Shown: positions 38,143-48,340 of the stretch, one piece after another
How the letters are laid out: each line of letters begins with the position of its first letter
Position numbering within the stretch: position 1 is the stretch's first letter
From: Chloroflexota bacterium
Lineage (GTDB): Bacteria > Chloroflexota > Anaerolineae > Anaerolineales > E44-bin32
DNA: 64,000 nucleotides
Reading direction: 5' to 3'
Assembly (NCBI GenBank): GCA_022561385.1
Contig: JADFRG010000001.1
Coordinates: 111,032-175,031 of the forward strand
Position numbers and translations under genes: made by a program
The notes under the pieces: model-generated
The model's input: only the letters and a program-made list of their open reading frames with translations
What the model was told of the DNA's origin: nothing
Database searches by the model: none

Positions 38143-38302
38143 CTCCCGGGGTCACTTTCCAACTCACAGGTATTTTCGACGGCATGGCGGTCATGCTTTC
38201 TGTAGGGTGAGAGCAGTCGATTCATAAGCTACCATCCGAAGAACGAAACTTTGCACGCGGCCCGCTTTTTTTCCCGCTCAATTCTCGGCTCTACAAATGG
38301 AA

Positions 38303-38341
38303 AAAGGCTGTCGCAAGCTGCTATTGAGACAGCCCCTTTGT
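38303..38341 (-). terminator. Intrinsic terminator downstream of the TlpA-like gene
   Basis: AAAAAGGCTGTC...GACAGCCCC hairpin, A-rich on the + strand (T-run on the - strand). Confidence 0.75.
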
Positions 38342-38369
38342 TGCTGCTTGAAGACGAGATGGTGTCGAA

Positions 38370-38954
38370 CTAGCTCTCGAGGCCGATTGCAGCCAGATTC
38401 TCGTCGAGCTGGCCCTCCGTCATCAGGCCGATATGCTGGACCTGGATCACTCCATTCGCATCCACAAAAAAGCTGCTGGGGTAGCTCCGGTTACGGTACA
38501 GTTCCTGGACCTCGGCGCCCGGGTCCAGAAGTATTTCAAAGGTCAGCCCCAACTCGTCTCGAAAAGCTTGTACCACCTCCGCCGGTTCGTCAAAGTCCAC
38601 CGCTAGCACCAGGAAGCCCTCGCCCGCGTAGCGTTCGTAGCGATCCTGGATATGCGGCATCTCGATGCGGCAAGGACCACACCACGTTGCCCAGAGGTTG
38701 ATCAACACCGGACGCCCACGCAGCTCGCTCAAGGTGATCTGCTCCCCCTCCAGATTGGTCAGGCTGAAGTTTGGTGCTAGCGCCCCTTGAGACGGCGCAA
38801 CTTCCAGAGTAGAGAGTTCTATCGAGTCGGCCGACCCGGCAACCGAGGGAGCGGCCGGAAGGGTCGCAAAATATGCGATCCCTGCCAGGGTCGCGATTCC
38901 CACAAGCCCGATTAGCAGGTTGCGACCAAGATTGGGGCGAGTTTGTTCTACCAT
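38370..38954 (-). CDS. TlpA/ResA-like membrane-anchored thioredoxin-fold protein
   Basis: PNFSLTNLEGEQITLSELRGRPVLINLWATWCGPCRIEMPHIQ; CxxC active site; N-terminal TM helix. Confidence 0.93.
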   Translation of the reverse strand: MVEQTRPNLGRNLLIGLVGIATLAGIAYFATLPAAPSVAGSADSIELSTLEVAPSQGALAPNFSLTNLEGEQITLSELRGRPVLINLWATWCGPCRIEMPHIQDRYERYAGEGFLVLAVDFDEPAEVVQAFRDELGLTFEILLDPGAEVQELYRNRSYPSSFFVDANGVIQVQHIGLMTEGQLDENLAAIGLES

Positions 38955-38963
38955 AACGATGCC

Positions 38964-39686
38964 TTACAGCCCGAAGTCCACGAAGAAACCAAACCGTGCC
39001 AGCGCTTCGAGTGTGCCGGTAAGCAGCATGATCCCTACGATGATCAGGGTCACGCCGGTGCCTATCGAGACCAGGCGCACAGCTCGGCTGTGGTTACGCA
39101 TGAGTTCTGCCACCCTCCCAATTCCAAGTGCAGCGATCAGGAAGGGGATGCCCAGGCCGACAGAGTAGGCGGTGAGTAAAATCACGCCCTGGCTCAATGC
39201 GGCGCCAGTGAGTGAGAGGGTCAATACCGCGCCGAGTACTGGCCCTACACATGGAGCCCATCCGGCGGAGAAAAACACTCCCATGACCGCGGAGGAAGCA
39301 TAACCACCCCCGGAGTTGGGTTTGTATGTGCGCCGGGTATCGTAGTCCAGGAACGGGATGTTGATGATCCCGATTGTGTGCAGTCCAAAAATGATGACGA
39401 CGATCCCGCCGATACGAGCGAGCGCCTGTCGAAAGTCGAAAAGCACGGCGCCGATCGCCGATGCCGCGGCACCCAGTAAGACAAATACGAGGCTGAAGCC
39501 GACCACAAATGCCAGCCCATGGGAAAAGGTGATCCACCGGTTTTCGACCACCATTCCCTGGGGAGTTACGCTGCGACCGCCGAGATAGCCGACGTAGGCA
39601 GGCACTAACGCTAACACGCAGGGCGATAAAAAGGAGGCCAAGCCAGCTAAAATAGCCAGCCCGACCGTTACGTTGGCGGGATCCAT
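38964..39686 (-). CDS. ccdA: CcdA-family cytochrome c biogenesis protein / thiol reductant transporter
   Basis: GLASFLSPCVLALVPAYVGYLGG and FSAGWAPCVGPVLGAVLTL, with both conserved Cys. Confidence 0.94.
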   Translation of the reverse strand: MDPANVTVGLAILAGLASFLSPCVLALVPAYVGYLGGRSVTPQGMVVENRWITFSHGLAFVVGFSLVFVLLGAAASAIGAVLFDFRQALARIGGIVVIIFGLHTIGIINIPFLDYDTRRTYKPNSGGGYASSAVMGVFFSAGWAPCVGPVLGAVLTLSLTGAALSQGVILLTAYSVGLGIPFLIAALGIGRVAELMRNHSRAVRLVSIGTGVTLIIVGIMLLTGTLEALARFGFFVDFGL

Positions 39687-39989
39687 TTAGATAATTAACC
39701 TCTCACATTTTCTTATCGGGGGCCAAGTGGACCCTGGTCCCCTATCGGCTGTCCGATGAGGCTGCGCCGCGCGATCTTACTATCGCGAACCGCTCGCATA
39801 AAGTATATAGACCAGTCAGATTAGAGATTTGTATTGCAGAGATTAACGGCAGATAAAGGGGTTTTCCGCAAGGTGTCTTACCACAACCGTTGCTGGCCGC
39901 CTTACGGGTTGATAGGATGAGCCTATTCCCTGAACTACCTGCGCCGCAAGAGTACGCCAGCATAAACACGCGGATACGAGGAGCTTCAT

Positions 39990-40934
39990 ATGTTTCGATG
40001 GGTGATTGGAGTAGATCTGGGGGGCACGCAGATACGGGCCATCCGGACCGATCTGGGCGGTGAAAAAATGGCGCGGTCGCAACTTCCCACCGAGGCGGCA
40101 TCGGGAGGCGAGGCAGTTGTCGAACGTATATTCACCGCCATTGAGGAGGTTCTGGAGAAGGTCGAGCCAAAGGAGGTGATAGGTATAGGAATCGGAGCTC
40201 CCGGGCCGATGGATGGGGATGGCCGCATTTATGATCCCCCGAATCTTACCGAATGGGGGGATATCTCTCTAACGGAGCGCATCCACGAACGCTTCGATCG
40301 GCCTACTTTCGCCGGCAACGACGCCAATCTGGCCGCACTGGGCGAACATCGGTTTGGTGCGGGGCAGGACGTCGATGACCTGGTTTATATGACGGTCAGC
40401 ACCGGCATCGGCGGTGGAATCATCAGCGGAGGCCGTCTGCTCCTGGGCGCCCGAGGATACGCGGCCGAGATTGGGCACCAGACTCTGATTGCGGAAGGAC
40501 CGATCTGTGGCTGCGGACAGCCGGGCCATCTGGAGGCATTAGCTTCCGGTCCTTCCATCGCCCGTAATGCCGTACAGCGTCTGGCAGAGGGAGCGAGCTC
40601 GACCATCGCCGACTTCGGCCATGAGATCACCGGTAAATCGGTCACAGAAGCCGCCAAGGCCGGAGATGAACTCGCCCAGGAGTTGATTGCTAAGGCCGGT
40701 TTTTACATCGGTCTCGGGCTTGTCAATTTGATACATATCCTCGAGCCGCAGCGAATATTAATTGGCGGCGGGGTGAGTCAGGCAGGTGACCTTCTATTTG
40801 AGCCCATTCGAGAGACCGTTCTCCAGCATGTCATGTCGCCCATCTACCGTGAGGTCGAGATCCAACCCGCAGCTCTCGGAGCGGATGTTGGCCTGATGGG
40901 AGGCGTGGCTCTGGTGCTGACCCATCACAAATGA
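39990..40934 (+). CDS. ROK-family glucokinase-like sugar kinase
   Basis: GVDLGGTQIRAIRTDLGG, GIGAPGPMDG, VSTGIGGGIISGGRLLLGARGYAAEIGHQTL and CGCGQPGHLEALAS. Confidence 0.93.
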   Translation: MFRWVIGVDLGGTQIRAIRTDLGGEKMARSQLPTEAASGGEAVVERIFTAIEEVLEKVEPKEVIGIGIGAPGPMDGDGRIYDPPNLTEWGDISLTERIHERFDRPTFAGNDANLAALGEHRFGAGQDVDDLVYMTVSTGIGGGIISGGRLLLGARGYAAEIGHQTLIAEGPICGCGQPGHLEALASGPSIARNAVQRLAEGASSTIADFGHEITGKSVTEAAKAGDELAQELIAKAGFYIGLGLVNLIHILEPQRILIGGGVSQAGDLLFEPIRETVLQHVMSPIYREVEIQPAALGADVGLMGGVALVLTHHK

Positions 40935-41161
40935 TTGGCCTCGGGCAGCCCATCTTGCGGCAATGGTAGAATGGCCCCGCAAAATGTTCAACTGAAGCAC
41001 ATCACGCGCGCTCTTCCTCTCGCCGGGAGACCAAGGTCTTCCGACCCCCTCAAGGGATTCACCAGCTAGTCGAGAATCCGCCGCGAGAGCTTGTGCGGTG
41101 GAAAGGAATTCTCGGACGCATCCGCGCCGGGAGGTTTTTGATGCGCGTCCGCACTAAATAA

Positions 41162-42967
41162 ATGACGGAACTCGGGACGGACTTCGACCTACAGGAAACG
41201 CTGGCCGATCGCCGCATCGTCGGGCTTTGGCGGCTGATGCGCGGCTTCCGGCTGATCTTTCTGGTCGCTACCCTGAGCATCGGGGGAGCGGCGCTGGCGC
41301 GCGCCGGCACCTACCTGCTGCTTGGCTTTTACGTCGACCAGGTGCTCGTCGCCGAGGATGCCGGTCGGCTGCTCCCTTGGGTAGCCTTGGCGTTCCTGGC
41401 CCTGGCCCTGGCCCAGGGCGGCGCAACCTTCCTCAGCGGCCGCCTGGCAGCCAAGACCGCAGAGGGAATCGCGAAACGCACGCGAGAGTACTTGTTCGAC
41501 CACCTCCAGCGGCTGCATTTTCGTTATCACGATAAGGCGCGCACCGGGGAGCTCGTACAGCGCTCCACCTCCGACGTAGATGCCATCCGCCGCTTCTTCT
41601 CAGATCAGGCCCTGGGCGCCAGCCGAATTGTGCTGCTTTTGGTGGTCAATCTAGCGGTGCTGATCAACCTCAACCTACGCCTGGCGCTGCTTTCGGTGGT
41701 TGTCGTTCCAATTACCGTCGCCATGTCCTTCTTCTTGTTTCGCCGGATTTCGGAGGCCTACGAGGCCTACCAAGAACAAGAGGCTACCCTCTCCAATCGG
41801 CTTCAAGAAAACCTATCCGGTGTGCGGGTGGTGAAGGCCTTTGCCCGGCAGGAGTATGAACGATCGAAGTTCGACGTTGAGAATTGGGAGAAGTTTACGC
41901 GGGGACGACGCGTACTGCGGCTGCACTCCGTCTATTGGCCGCTGTCCGATATCCTGTCTAGCTTTCAGCTGCTCTTCGGCCTGACCATCGGCGCGCTCAT
42001 GGCGATGGACGGAACCATCACCATCGGGGCCTACATAACTTACGCGGGCATGATCTTTTGGATCATCTGGCCCATTCGCAATCTGGGACGGCTGGTTGTC
42101 CAGATGTCCGCGGGCCTGGTGTCCTACGGTCGAGTGGCGGAGATAATCCGGGAGCAAGAAGAGCCTTTACGCCTGGGCGAGTACGAACCCACCGGCCCTC
42201 CGGCAGGAGAAGTGACATTTGAAGGGGTCGAGTTCGAGTATGAGGCCGGCAGCCCGGTATTGAGGCAAATCGATCTGCACGTGCGGCCGGGACAGGTGAT
42301 TGCGCTGCTTGGGCCGACCGGATCCGGCAAGTCGAGCTTGGTGAACCTGCTGCCGAGGTTCTACGAATATACAGGGGGCAGCTTGAAGTTGGATGGCGTG
42401 GAACTGAATACCTACCCCCGCAGTTACCTGCGCCGACATATAGGCATTGTTGAGCAGGAGCCGTTCTTATTCTCGCGCACCATTCGGGAAAACATCGCTT
42501 ATGGCGCCAAACATGAGGTGAGTCAGGAGCAGATCGAGGCTGCCGCACGCGCGGCCGCTATCCACGATGTGATCCTCACCTTCTCCGATGGCTACGATAC
42601 GTTGGTGGGGGAGCGGGGGGTCACGCTTTCAGGAGGGCAAAAACAACGCATCGCCATTGCGCGTACGCTGCTGGCGGATCCTCAGATCCTGATTCTGGAC
42701 GACTCGACCTCCTCCGTTGACCCAGAGACGGAGGTCTTGATCCGCGAGGCCCTGGAGCGGTTGATGCAAAATCGGACCAGCTTCGTCATCGCACACCGCA
42801 TTCAGAGCCTGATGGGCGCGGACCTGATCCTGGTGCTGGACCGTGGGCGCGTCGTCCAGCGGGGCACACACGAAGAGCTTCTCGAAGAGGGGGGCCTCTA
42901 CCTGCAGATCCATGATGCGCAGACCCGCATAGAAGTCGAATTAGGGAAAGAGATCGCCGGTGTCTGA
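41162..42967 (+). CDS. ABC exporter half-transporter (permease-ATPase), subunit A
   Basis: TM domain plus GPTGSGKSSLVNLLPRFY, LSGGQKQRIAIART and LILDDSTSSVD. Confidence 0.94.
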   Translation: MTELGTDFDLQETLADRRIVGLWRLMRGFRLIFLVATLSIGGAALARAGTYLLLGFYVDQVLVAEDAGRLLPWVALAFLALALAQGGATFLSGRLAAKTAEGIAKRTREYLFDHLQRLHFRYHDKARTGELVQRSTSDVDAIRRFFSDQALGASRIVLLLVVNLAVLINLNLRLALLSVVVVPITVAMSFFLFRRISEAYEAYQEQEATLSNRLQENLSGVRVVKAFARQEYERSKFDVENWEKFTRGRRVLRLHSVYWPLSDILSSFQLLFGLTIGALMAMDGTITIGAYITYAGMIFWIIWPIRNLGRLVVQMSAGLVSYGRVAEIIREQEEPLRLGEYEPTGPPAGEVTFEGVEFEYEAGSPVLRQIDLHVRPGQVIALLGPTGSGKSSLVNLLPRFYEYTGGSLKLDGVELNTYPRSYLRRHIGIVEQEPFLFSRTIRENIAYGAKHEVSQEQIEAAARAAAIHDVILTFSDGYDTLVGERGVTLSGGQKQRIAIARTLLADPQILILDDSTSSVDPETEVLIREALERLMQNRTSFVIAHRIQSLMGADLILVLDRGRVVQRGTHEELLEEGGLYLQIHDAQTRIEVELGKEIAGV

Positions 42968-44780
42968 TTTCGGATTCGAAGAGGAGGAATTCACCACCGA
43001 CTTTTCGGGGCAGACCTTGTGGCGCATTTTGGGGCTGGCCCGACCTCACTGGCGCTGGGTTCTTGGATTCCTTTTTACCATCGCGGTGGTTTCAGCCGTG
43101 GACTCGATCCTCACCTTCATTACGGCAAAGATCATCGACGATGCGATCCTGGCCAATGATCGTGAGGCTTTGATACGGTGGGTGACGCTTTACGCGGGCC
43201 TGATCTTTGTTTCGGCGGCCGGTGTTTTTGGGTTCATCTATCTGGCGGGGATACTCGGCGAACGCATCCGTTATGACATGCGTCGCAGTCTCTTCAACCA
43301 TTTACAGGAGCTTTCACTTTCCTACTTCGATCGCACTCCGGTGGGATGGATCATCTCGCGCGTGACCTCCGACACCGACCGGGTGGCTGAGCTCGTGACC
43401 TGGGGACTCCTGGACGTCACCTGGGGCATCCTGAACATCCTCACGGCCATGATTTTTATGGTGATCATCAACTGGCGGTTGGCGTTGATCGTGTTCGCAT
43501 TCTTGCCGGTGATCGTCATCTCGGCGGTCAAATTCCACAAGCGAATCCTGACCGAATTCCGACTGGTGCGAAAGATCAACTCCAAAATTACGGGTGCCTT
43601 CAATGAAAGCGTCACAGGCGTGCGCGTCACCAAGGCACTGGGCCGAGAGGAGGAGAACCTACGTGAATTCGGCGGCCTGACCAGCGATATGTTTAAGGCC
43701 GGATACCGAGCGGCTTGGCTCTCAGCGCTCTTCTTGCCGGTAGTCCAGCTGGTCAGCTCCTTCGCCATTGGGGCCGTCGTGTGGTTCGGCGGACTGGAGG
43801 TGTTGACGGGGGCCATGACGATTGGTGGCATCCAGGCCTTCGTTTCCTATATCCTGTTCATGCTCTGGCCAATCCAGGAGATGGCCAGGGTTTATGCCGA
43901 AATGCAGCGTGCATTGGCCTCCGGCGAACGCGTATTTTCATTAATGGATTCGGTTCCCGAAATCTCGGACAAGCCGGATGCGTTCGACCCCGGCAGCATC
44001 CTGGGGGATATTAAGTTTGATCATGTAGATTTTCACTACAAGGCCGACAGCCCTATCCTGCGCGATTTCTCACTTTCTGTCGAGCGCGGAGAAACCATCG
44101 CTCTGGTTGGACCGACCGGCGGCGGCAAGAGCACCATCGTGAACTTGCTGGCACGCTTCTACGAGCCCACCGGCGGCGTGATCACCATCGGCGGCGAGGA
44201 CTACACTCACTTTTCGCTGCAGGCCATCCACTCCCGCCTCGGAATGGTGCTGCAGACCCCTCATCTCTTCTCCGGCACGATCCGAGACAATATCCGCTAC
44301 GGTTATCTGGAGGCAGATCAATCGGAGGTCGAACAAGCGGCCAAGATCGCGGGCGCCCATGATTTCGTGGTTGCGATGGAAGAGGGTTACGAGTCCGAAG
44401 TAGGGGAGGGCGGCGTGTTATTGTCGGTCGGTCAGAAACAGCTGATCAGCCTGGCACGTGCCGTGCTGGCGGATCCCGAAATATTTATCATGGACGAGGC
44501 CACCAGCTCGGTGGACACACTGACCGAATCACTGATCCAGCGCGGCATCGAAGCGATGATGACCGACCGGACCAGCTTCATCATTGCGCACAGGCTGTCC
44601 ACCATAAAGCGCGCGGATCGTATTTTGGTGATCCGGGAGGGGCAAATTGCTGAAATGGGCAGCCATTTGGAGTTGCTGCGCCTCAGAGGCCATTATTACC
44701 GGCTCTACACGCAGCAATTTAGACGCCAGTTGGAGAAGCAGTACGGGGTCTTCGGGGCTCCCAAGCCAACTCCGGCCTAG
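42960..44780 (+). CDS. ABC exporter half-transporter (permease-ATPase), subunit B
   Basis: GPTGGGKSTIVNLLARFYEPTGG, SVGQKQLISLARAVL and FIMDEATSSVD. GTG start overlaps the subunit A stop. Confidence 0.94.
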   Translation: MSDFGFEEEEFTTDFSGQTLWRILGLARPHWRWVLGFLFTIAVVSAVDSILTFITAKIIDDAILANDREALIRWVTLYAGLIFVSAAGVFGFIYLAGILGERIRYDMRRSLFNHLQELSLSYFDRTPVGWIISRVTSDTDRVAELVTWGLLDVTWGILNILTAMIFMVIINWRLALIVFAFLPVIVISAVKFHKRILTEFRLVRKINSKITGAFNESVTGVRVTKALGREEENLREFGGLTSDMFKAGYRAAWLSALFLPVVQLVSSFAIGAVVWFGGLEVLTGAMTIGGIQAFVSYILFMLWPIQEMARVYAEMQRALASGERVFSLMDSVPEISDKPDAFDPGSILGDIKFDHVDFHYKADSPILRDFSLSVERGETIALVGPTGGGKSTIVNLLARFYEPTGGVITIGGEDYTHFSLQAIHSRLGMVLQTPHLFSGTIRDNIRYGYLEADQSEVEQAAKIAGAHDFVVAMEEGYESEVGEGGVLLSVGQKQLISLARAVLADPEIFIMDEATSSVDTLTESLIQRGIEAMMTDRTSFIIAHRLSTIKRADRILVIREGQIAEMGSHLELLRLRGHYYRLYTQQFRRQLEKQYGVFGAPKPTPA

Positions 44781-44876
44781 AGATCCACCCCGCATAGCTG
44801 CTGAATCCGCGCGAAATCGGCCTCCGCAGGAAGCAGTTTAGCGTTGAAACGGAGCATGCGATGCTAGAATCACCGG

Positions 44877-45911
44877 ATGCCCGGAATCATTGAGCGCTTC
44901 CGCCCCTATCTCGATCTACCGTTAGGAGTCGACCCAATCACCCTCTCGGAGGGTAATACGCCATTGATCTCCATGCCCCGGCTTGCATCCGACCTGGGAG
45001 CAGCCGAGCTACATATCAAGTTTGAGGGCTCAAATCCCACCGGCTCATTTAAAGACCGCGGCATGACCACCGCCATAACAGAAGCTGTTTCGCGCGGCGC
45101 CAGCGCGGTGATCTGCGCCAGCACCGGCAATACGGCGGCCAGCGCCGCGGCCTATGCGGCCCGCGCCGGACTGCGGTGCGTGGTGTTATTGCCCCACGGC
45201 GGGGTGGCGAGCGGGAAGCTGGCGGCTGCATACACTCACGGAGCGGAAGTGGTCGAAGTAGAGGGATCCTTCGACCAGGCGCTAGGCCTGGCTCGCCGTC
45301 TTTCGGAGCGAGCCCCAATCGGATTGGTCAATTCGCTCAACCCGTACCGGCTCGAGGGCCAGAAGACGGCTGCTTTCGAGATCACGGAAGCGCTGGGAGG
45401 CGCACCGGACTGGCTTGCTCTTCCGGTAGGCAACGCAGGAAATATCAGCGCCTATTGGATGGGGTACCGTCAACTTGCGGATTTGGAGGGCGGAGACCTG
45501 CCACACTTCCTGGGGGTTCAAGCGCGAGGGTCCGCCCCCCTGGTCGAGGGTCACGTTATCGAACACCCCGAGACCGTTGCCAGCGCGATTCGCATCGGCA
45601 ATCCGGCGCGTGGCGAGCAAGCGCTTACGGCGGCGGAGGAATCGGGCGGACGGATCATCGCCGTGCCCGATCGTGCCATCCTGGAGGCGCAGCGCGACCT
45701 GGCCCACGAAGGGCTGTGGGTCGAACCCGCCTCCGCGGCGGGTCTTGCAGGCCTGAGGAGCGAGGTCGAAGCCGGACGCCTGAACCTGAGCGGGCAGCGC
45801 GTGGTGTGTGTGTGTACCGGCCATGGGTTGAAGGACCCGCAGGTGCCCGCCGAACCCACAACTCTCATTCCTCCGAACCTGCAAGCTCTGGAAGATCTGC
45901 TCAAGCTGTGA
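44877..45911 (+). CDS. thrC: Threonine synthase
   Basis: LSEGNTPLISMPRLA, KFEGSNPTGSFKDRGMTTAITEA (PLP Lys) and CASTGNTAASAAAYAARAGLRCVVLLP. Confidence 0.95.
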   Translation: MPGIIERFRPYLDLPLGVDPITLSEGNTPLISMPRLASDLGAAELHIKFEGSNPTGSFKDRGMTTAITEAVSRGASAVICASTGNTAASAAAYAARAGLRCVVLLPHGGVASGKLAAAYTHGAEVVEVEGSFDQALGLARRLSERAPIGLVNSLNPYRLEGQKTAAFEITEALGGAPDWLALPVGNAGNISAYWMGYRQLADLEGGDLPHFLGVQARGSAPLVEGHVIEHPETVASAIRIGNPARGEQALTAAEESGGRIIAVPDRAILEAQRDLAHEGLWVEPASAAGLAGLRSEVEAGRLNLSGQRVVCVCTGHGLKDPQVPAEPTTLIPPNLQALEDLLKL

Positions 45912-46837
45912 AATCGATACGAATACGGGTCCCGGCAAGCGTGGCCAATTTAGGTCCTGGCTTCGATACACTTGCCCTAGCGTTAGATCTTCATAACGAA
46001 CTGACGGTAGAAGTTATCGACGCGGATTTGGATTTCGAGGTAGAAGGGGAGGGTAAGGGGCAGTTGCCAACCGACGCCTCTAACCTGATCGCACAGGCCG
46101 CCTACCGCCTGTTCCAGACCGTCGGAACCCGACCTCCCGGTATGCGCATTCGATCGAACAACCATATCCCGCTTGGATCCGGATTGGGCTCTTCCGCGGC
46201 AGCCATCGTTGCGGGCCTGATGGCGGCGGACGCGATCGCCGAAAGCGGAATGAGCCGAGAGCAACTGCTGGAAATTGCGTGGGAGCTAGAGGGACACGCG
46301 GATAACGCAGCCGCAGTCCTATTTGGGGGGCTCACGATCGTGGGTCAAGCTTCAGGCAGCCTGATGACCACACAGATTCCGATCGCCCCAATGCGGTTGG
46401 CGGTGGTTACACCCGAGATCGAGATGCCCACTGAGCGTATGCGAGACGCACTTCCTCAGGAGGTGCCTTTGCGTGACGCGGCCCTTAATCTGGGCCGCAT
46501 GGCGCTGATGCTGGAGGCGCTCCGTCACGGAGACTTCGAGCTCCTGTCGCGCGCCTCCGAAGATTGCCTTCACGAGCCTTATCGGATTCCGCTGATCCCG
46601 GGCTGCTCTGAAGCCCGCCTCGCGGGATTGGAGGCCGGCGCGGCTGCCGTAACGCTGGCCGGTGCGGGGCCCGGCTTGATCGCGTTTGCGCCCGATCGCC
46701 ATGAGGCCATCGCCGAAGCGATGGCTAACGTCTACAGCTCCTACGATTATCCCGTTCGCAAGTTTGTGCTGAATCCCGAACCGCAGGGTGCCCGTCTGCT
46801 CCTCACCGCCCACTCAGACGAACCGGGTCGGGACTAG
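45908..46837 (+). CDS. thrB: Homoserine kinase
   Basis: VKSIRIRVPASVANLGPGFDTLALALDLHNELTVE and IPLGSGLGSSAAAIVAGLMAA (GHMP kinase). GTG start overlaps the thrC stop (GTGA). Confidence 0.95.
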   Translation: MKSIRIRVPASVANLGPGFDTLALALDLHNELTVEVIDADLDFEVEGEGKGQLPTDASNLIAQAAYRLFQTVGTRPPGMRIRSNNHIPLGSGLGSSAAAIVAGLMAADAIAESGMSREQLLEIAWELEGHADNAAAVLFGGLTIVGQASGSLMTTQIPIAPMRLAVVTPEIEMPTERMRDALPQEVPLRDAALNLGRMALMLEALRHGDFELLSRASEDCLHEPYRIPLIPGCSEARLAGLEAGAAAVTLAGAGPGLIAFAPDRHEAIAEAMANVYSSYDYPVRKFVLNPEPQGARLLLTAHSDEPGRD

Positions 46838-46902
46838 AATGAATGTAAAGTTTGCGCGGTTTATTAAATGCTCAGCTCCCTAGGCCACCTTCAAAGGAAA
46901 AT

Positions 46903-48144
46903 ATGAGACCTATTTGGCTCCTGCTGGTCGCCCTGCCGCTGGCCGCCTGCGGCGGAACGATCGCTTCAGAAACCCCCACCGCAGTCTCCCGGCAAATCCG
47001 GGGTGAACTCAGCGCTCTTCAGCTGTCGGTCTTGGAAGAGATTCGCGAGGCGGTGGAGGAGGATTTTGTTTATCCCGACTTAGGGGGAGCGGACTGGGAA
47101 TCAGAGGTTGCATTGGTGCGGCACCGCATTGAAGCAGGCCTGACCCAGCTCGAATTCGCGAGCGCCGTAGACGAGCTGGTAGCGGCCCTTCCGGAAGGAA
47201 CTGCCAGCTATCTGTCCCGCGCCCAGCGCGTGGAGGCCGAGTTCCAGTCTGGGACTCTGTATGAGGGCATCGGAGCCTTCGTATCGCTTCGAACGGAGCC
47301 ACAACCCCGTATTCTCCTGCTCTCCGTCATTTCCGGTTCTCCCGCTGAAGAAGCCGGCCTGCGCGCGCATGACGCGGTTTATAAGGTAGATGGCTTCCCC
47401 GTAACAGAAGAGGAAGGACTCTCAATCGTCGCGCGGATTCGAGGTCCGGCAGGTACAGAAGTGCTGCTTGAAGTTGGCTCGCCCGGGGAGGATCCTAGGG
47501 AGGTGATGGTACGTCGCGATCGCGTCACCGCCGCAGATACCCTCAAGGGTGATCTGGTGCCCCCGGGCATGCTCTACGTGCTGGTTCCGGTCGCGGTGGC
47601 CGACAACACTCTCGCTGAGACCATGGCTGGGCTGTTGCAGGTTTCTGAGCAACAAGCGGAACCCGTACAGGGTCTGGTGCTCGATCTGCGGATTGCCGGC
47701 TCAAGCTCAAGCTGGCCGCTGACCGAAATGTTGAGCCTGTTCGGGAACGGATCCATGGGGCGATTTGTCACGCGTGCGGGGGAGCAACCACTGATCATTC
47801 CCGCGGCCGGCATTTTTAATTCACAGACCATCCCCTTGGCGATCCTGGTGGGTCCGGACACCAGCGGTGCGCCTGAAGTATTCGCGGCCGCGCTGCAGGC
47901 CGTGGGCCGGGCCGCTCTTGTGGGATTGCCCACTGGCGGCCATGCGTTAGGTTTCCGTCAGCAGACGCTGTCGGATGGTTCGATGCTGACGTTCGCCGAT
48001 TCTTCCTATATATCTCCGCAGGGCCGCGATCTGGGTATTACCGGCCTGACGCCCGATCTGCAAATCCAGGCCGACTGGGATGAAGTTACTCCCGAATCTG
48101 ATCCGGTACTGCAGAGCGCAATTGATCTGCTGCTCAGGAGCTAG
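46903..48144 (+). CDS. PDZ/S41 peptidase-like lipoprotein (predicted catalytically inactive)
   Basis: Lipobox LPLAAC; PDZ region SVISGSPAEEAGLRAHDAVYKVDGFPV; tail ALQAVGRAALVGLPTGG...GSMLTFADSSYISPQGRDLGITGLTPDL resembles the S41 C-terminus. Confidence 0.85.
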   Translation: MRPIWLLLVALPLAACGGTIASETPTAVSRQIRGELSALQLSVLEEIREAVEEDFVYPDLGGADWESEVALVRHRIEAGLTQLEFASAVDELVAALPEGTASYLSRAQRVEAEFQSGTLYEGIGAFVSLRTEPQPRILLLSVISGSPAEEAGLRAHDAVYKVDGFPVTEEEGLSIVARIRGPAGTEVLLEVGSPGEDPREVMVRRDRVTAADTLKGDLVPPGMLYVLVPVAVADNTLAETMAGLLQVSEQQAEPVQGLVLDLRIAGSSSSWPLTEMLSLFGNGSMGRFVTRAGEQPLIIPAAGIFNSQTIPLAILVGPDTSGAPEVFAAALQAVGRAALVGLPTGGHALGFRQQTLSDGSMLTFADSSYISPQGRDLGITGLTPDLQIQADWDEVTPESDPVLQSAIDLLLRS

Positions 48145-48340
48145 GGAGGAGATTAGAATTTGAAGAGTCCAAGGGCGCCGAAATATGCCGAATGCTACAA
48201 TCTTTGCTACGCTTGTTTGGGCCAAAATCTGCATAATTTGAGCACTCGCTCGGGGCGAGCCCCTTATCGGGGCTTAAAGCTTCGTTCCGGGCCGCTCCTA
48301 TGAGGCAGGTCGGCGGCTTGAGAGACCACGGGAGACTAAT

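Noticed and set aside
26880-38300. Transposon or prophage explanation for the accessory cluster
   Set aside because: No transposase, integrase, phage structural gene or terminal inverted repeats were recognised; only an 18-bp direct repeat supports mobility.
45176-46837. 553-aa ORF in the track covering the thrC 3' half and thrB
   Set aside because: The first ~240 codons are Arg/Gly/Pro-rich out-of-frame reading of thrC. The real gene is thrB from the GTG at 45908.
48260-48277. AGCCCC-TTATC-GGGGCT hairpin before the ftsH-like gene considered as a riboswitch or terminator
   Set aside because: Short stem with no T-tract and no recognisable aptamer core; too weak to annotate.
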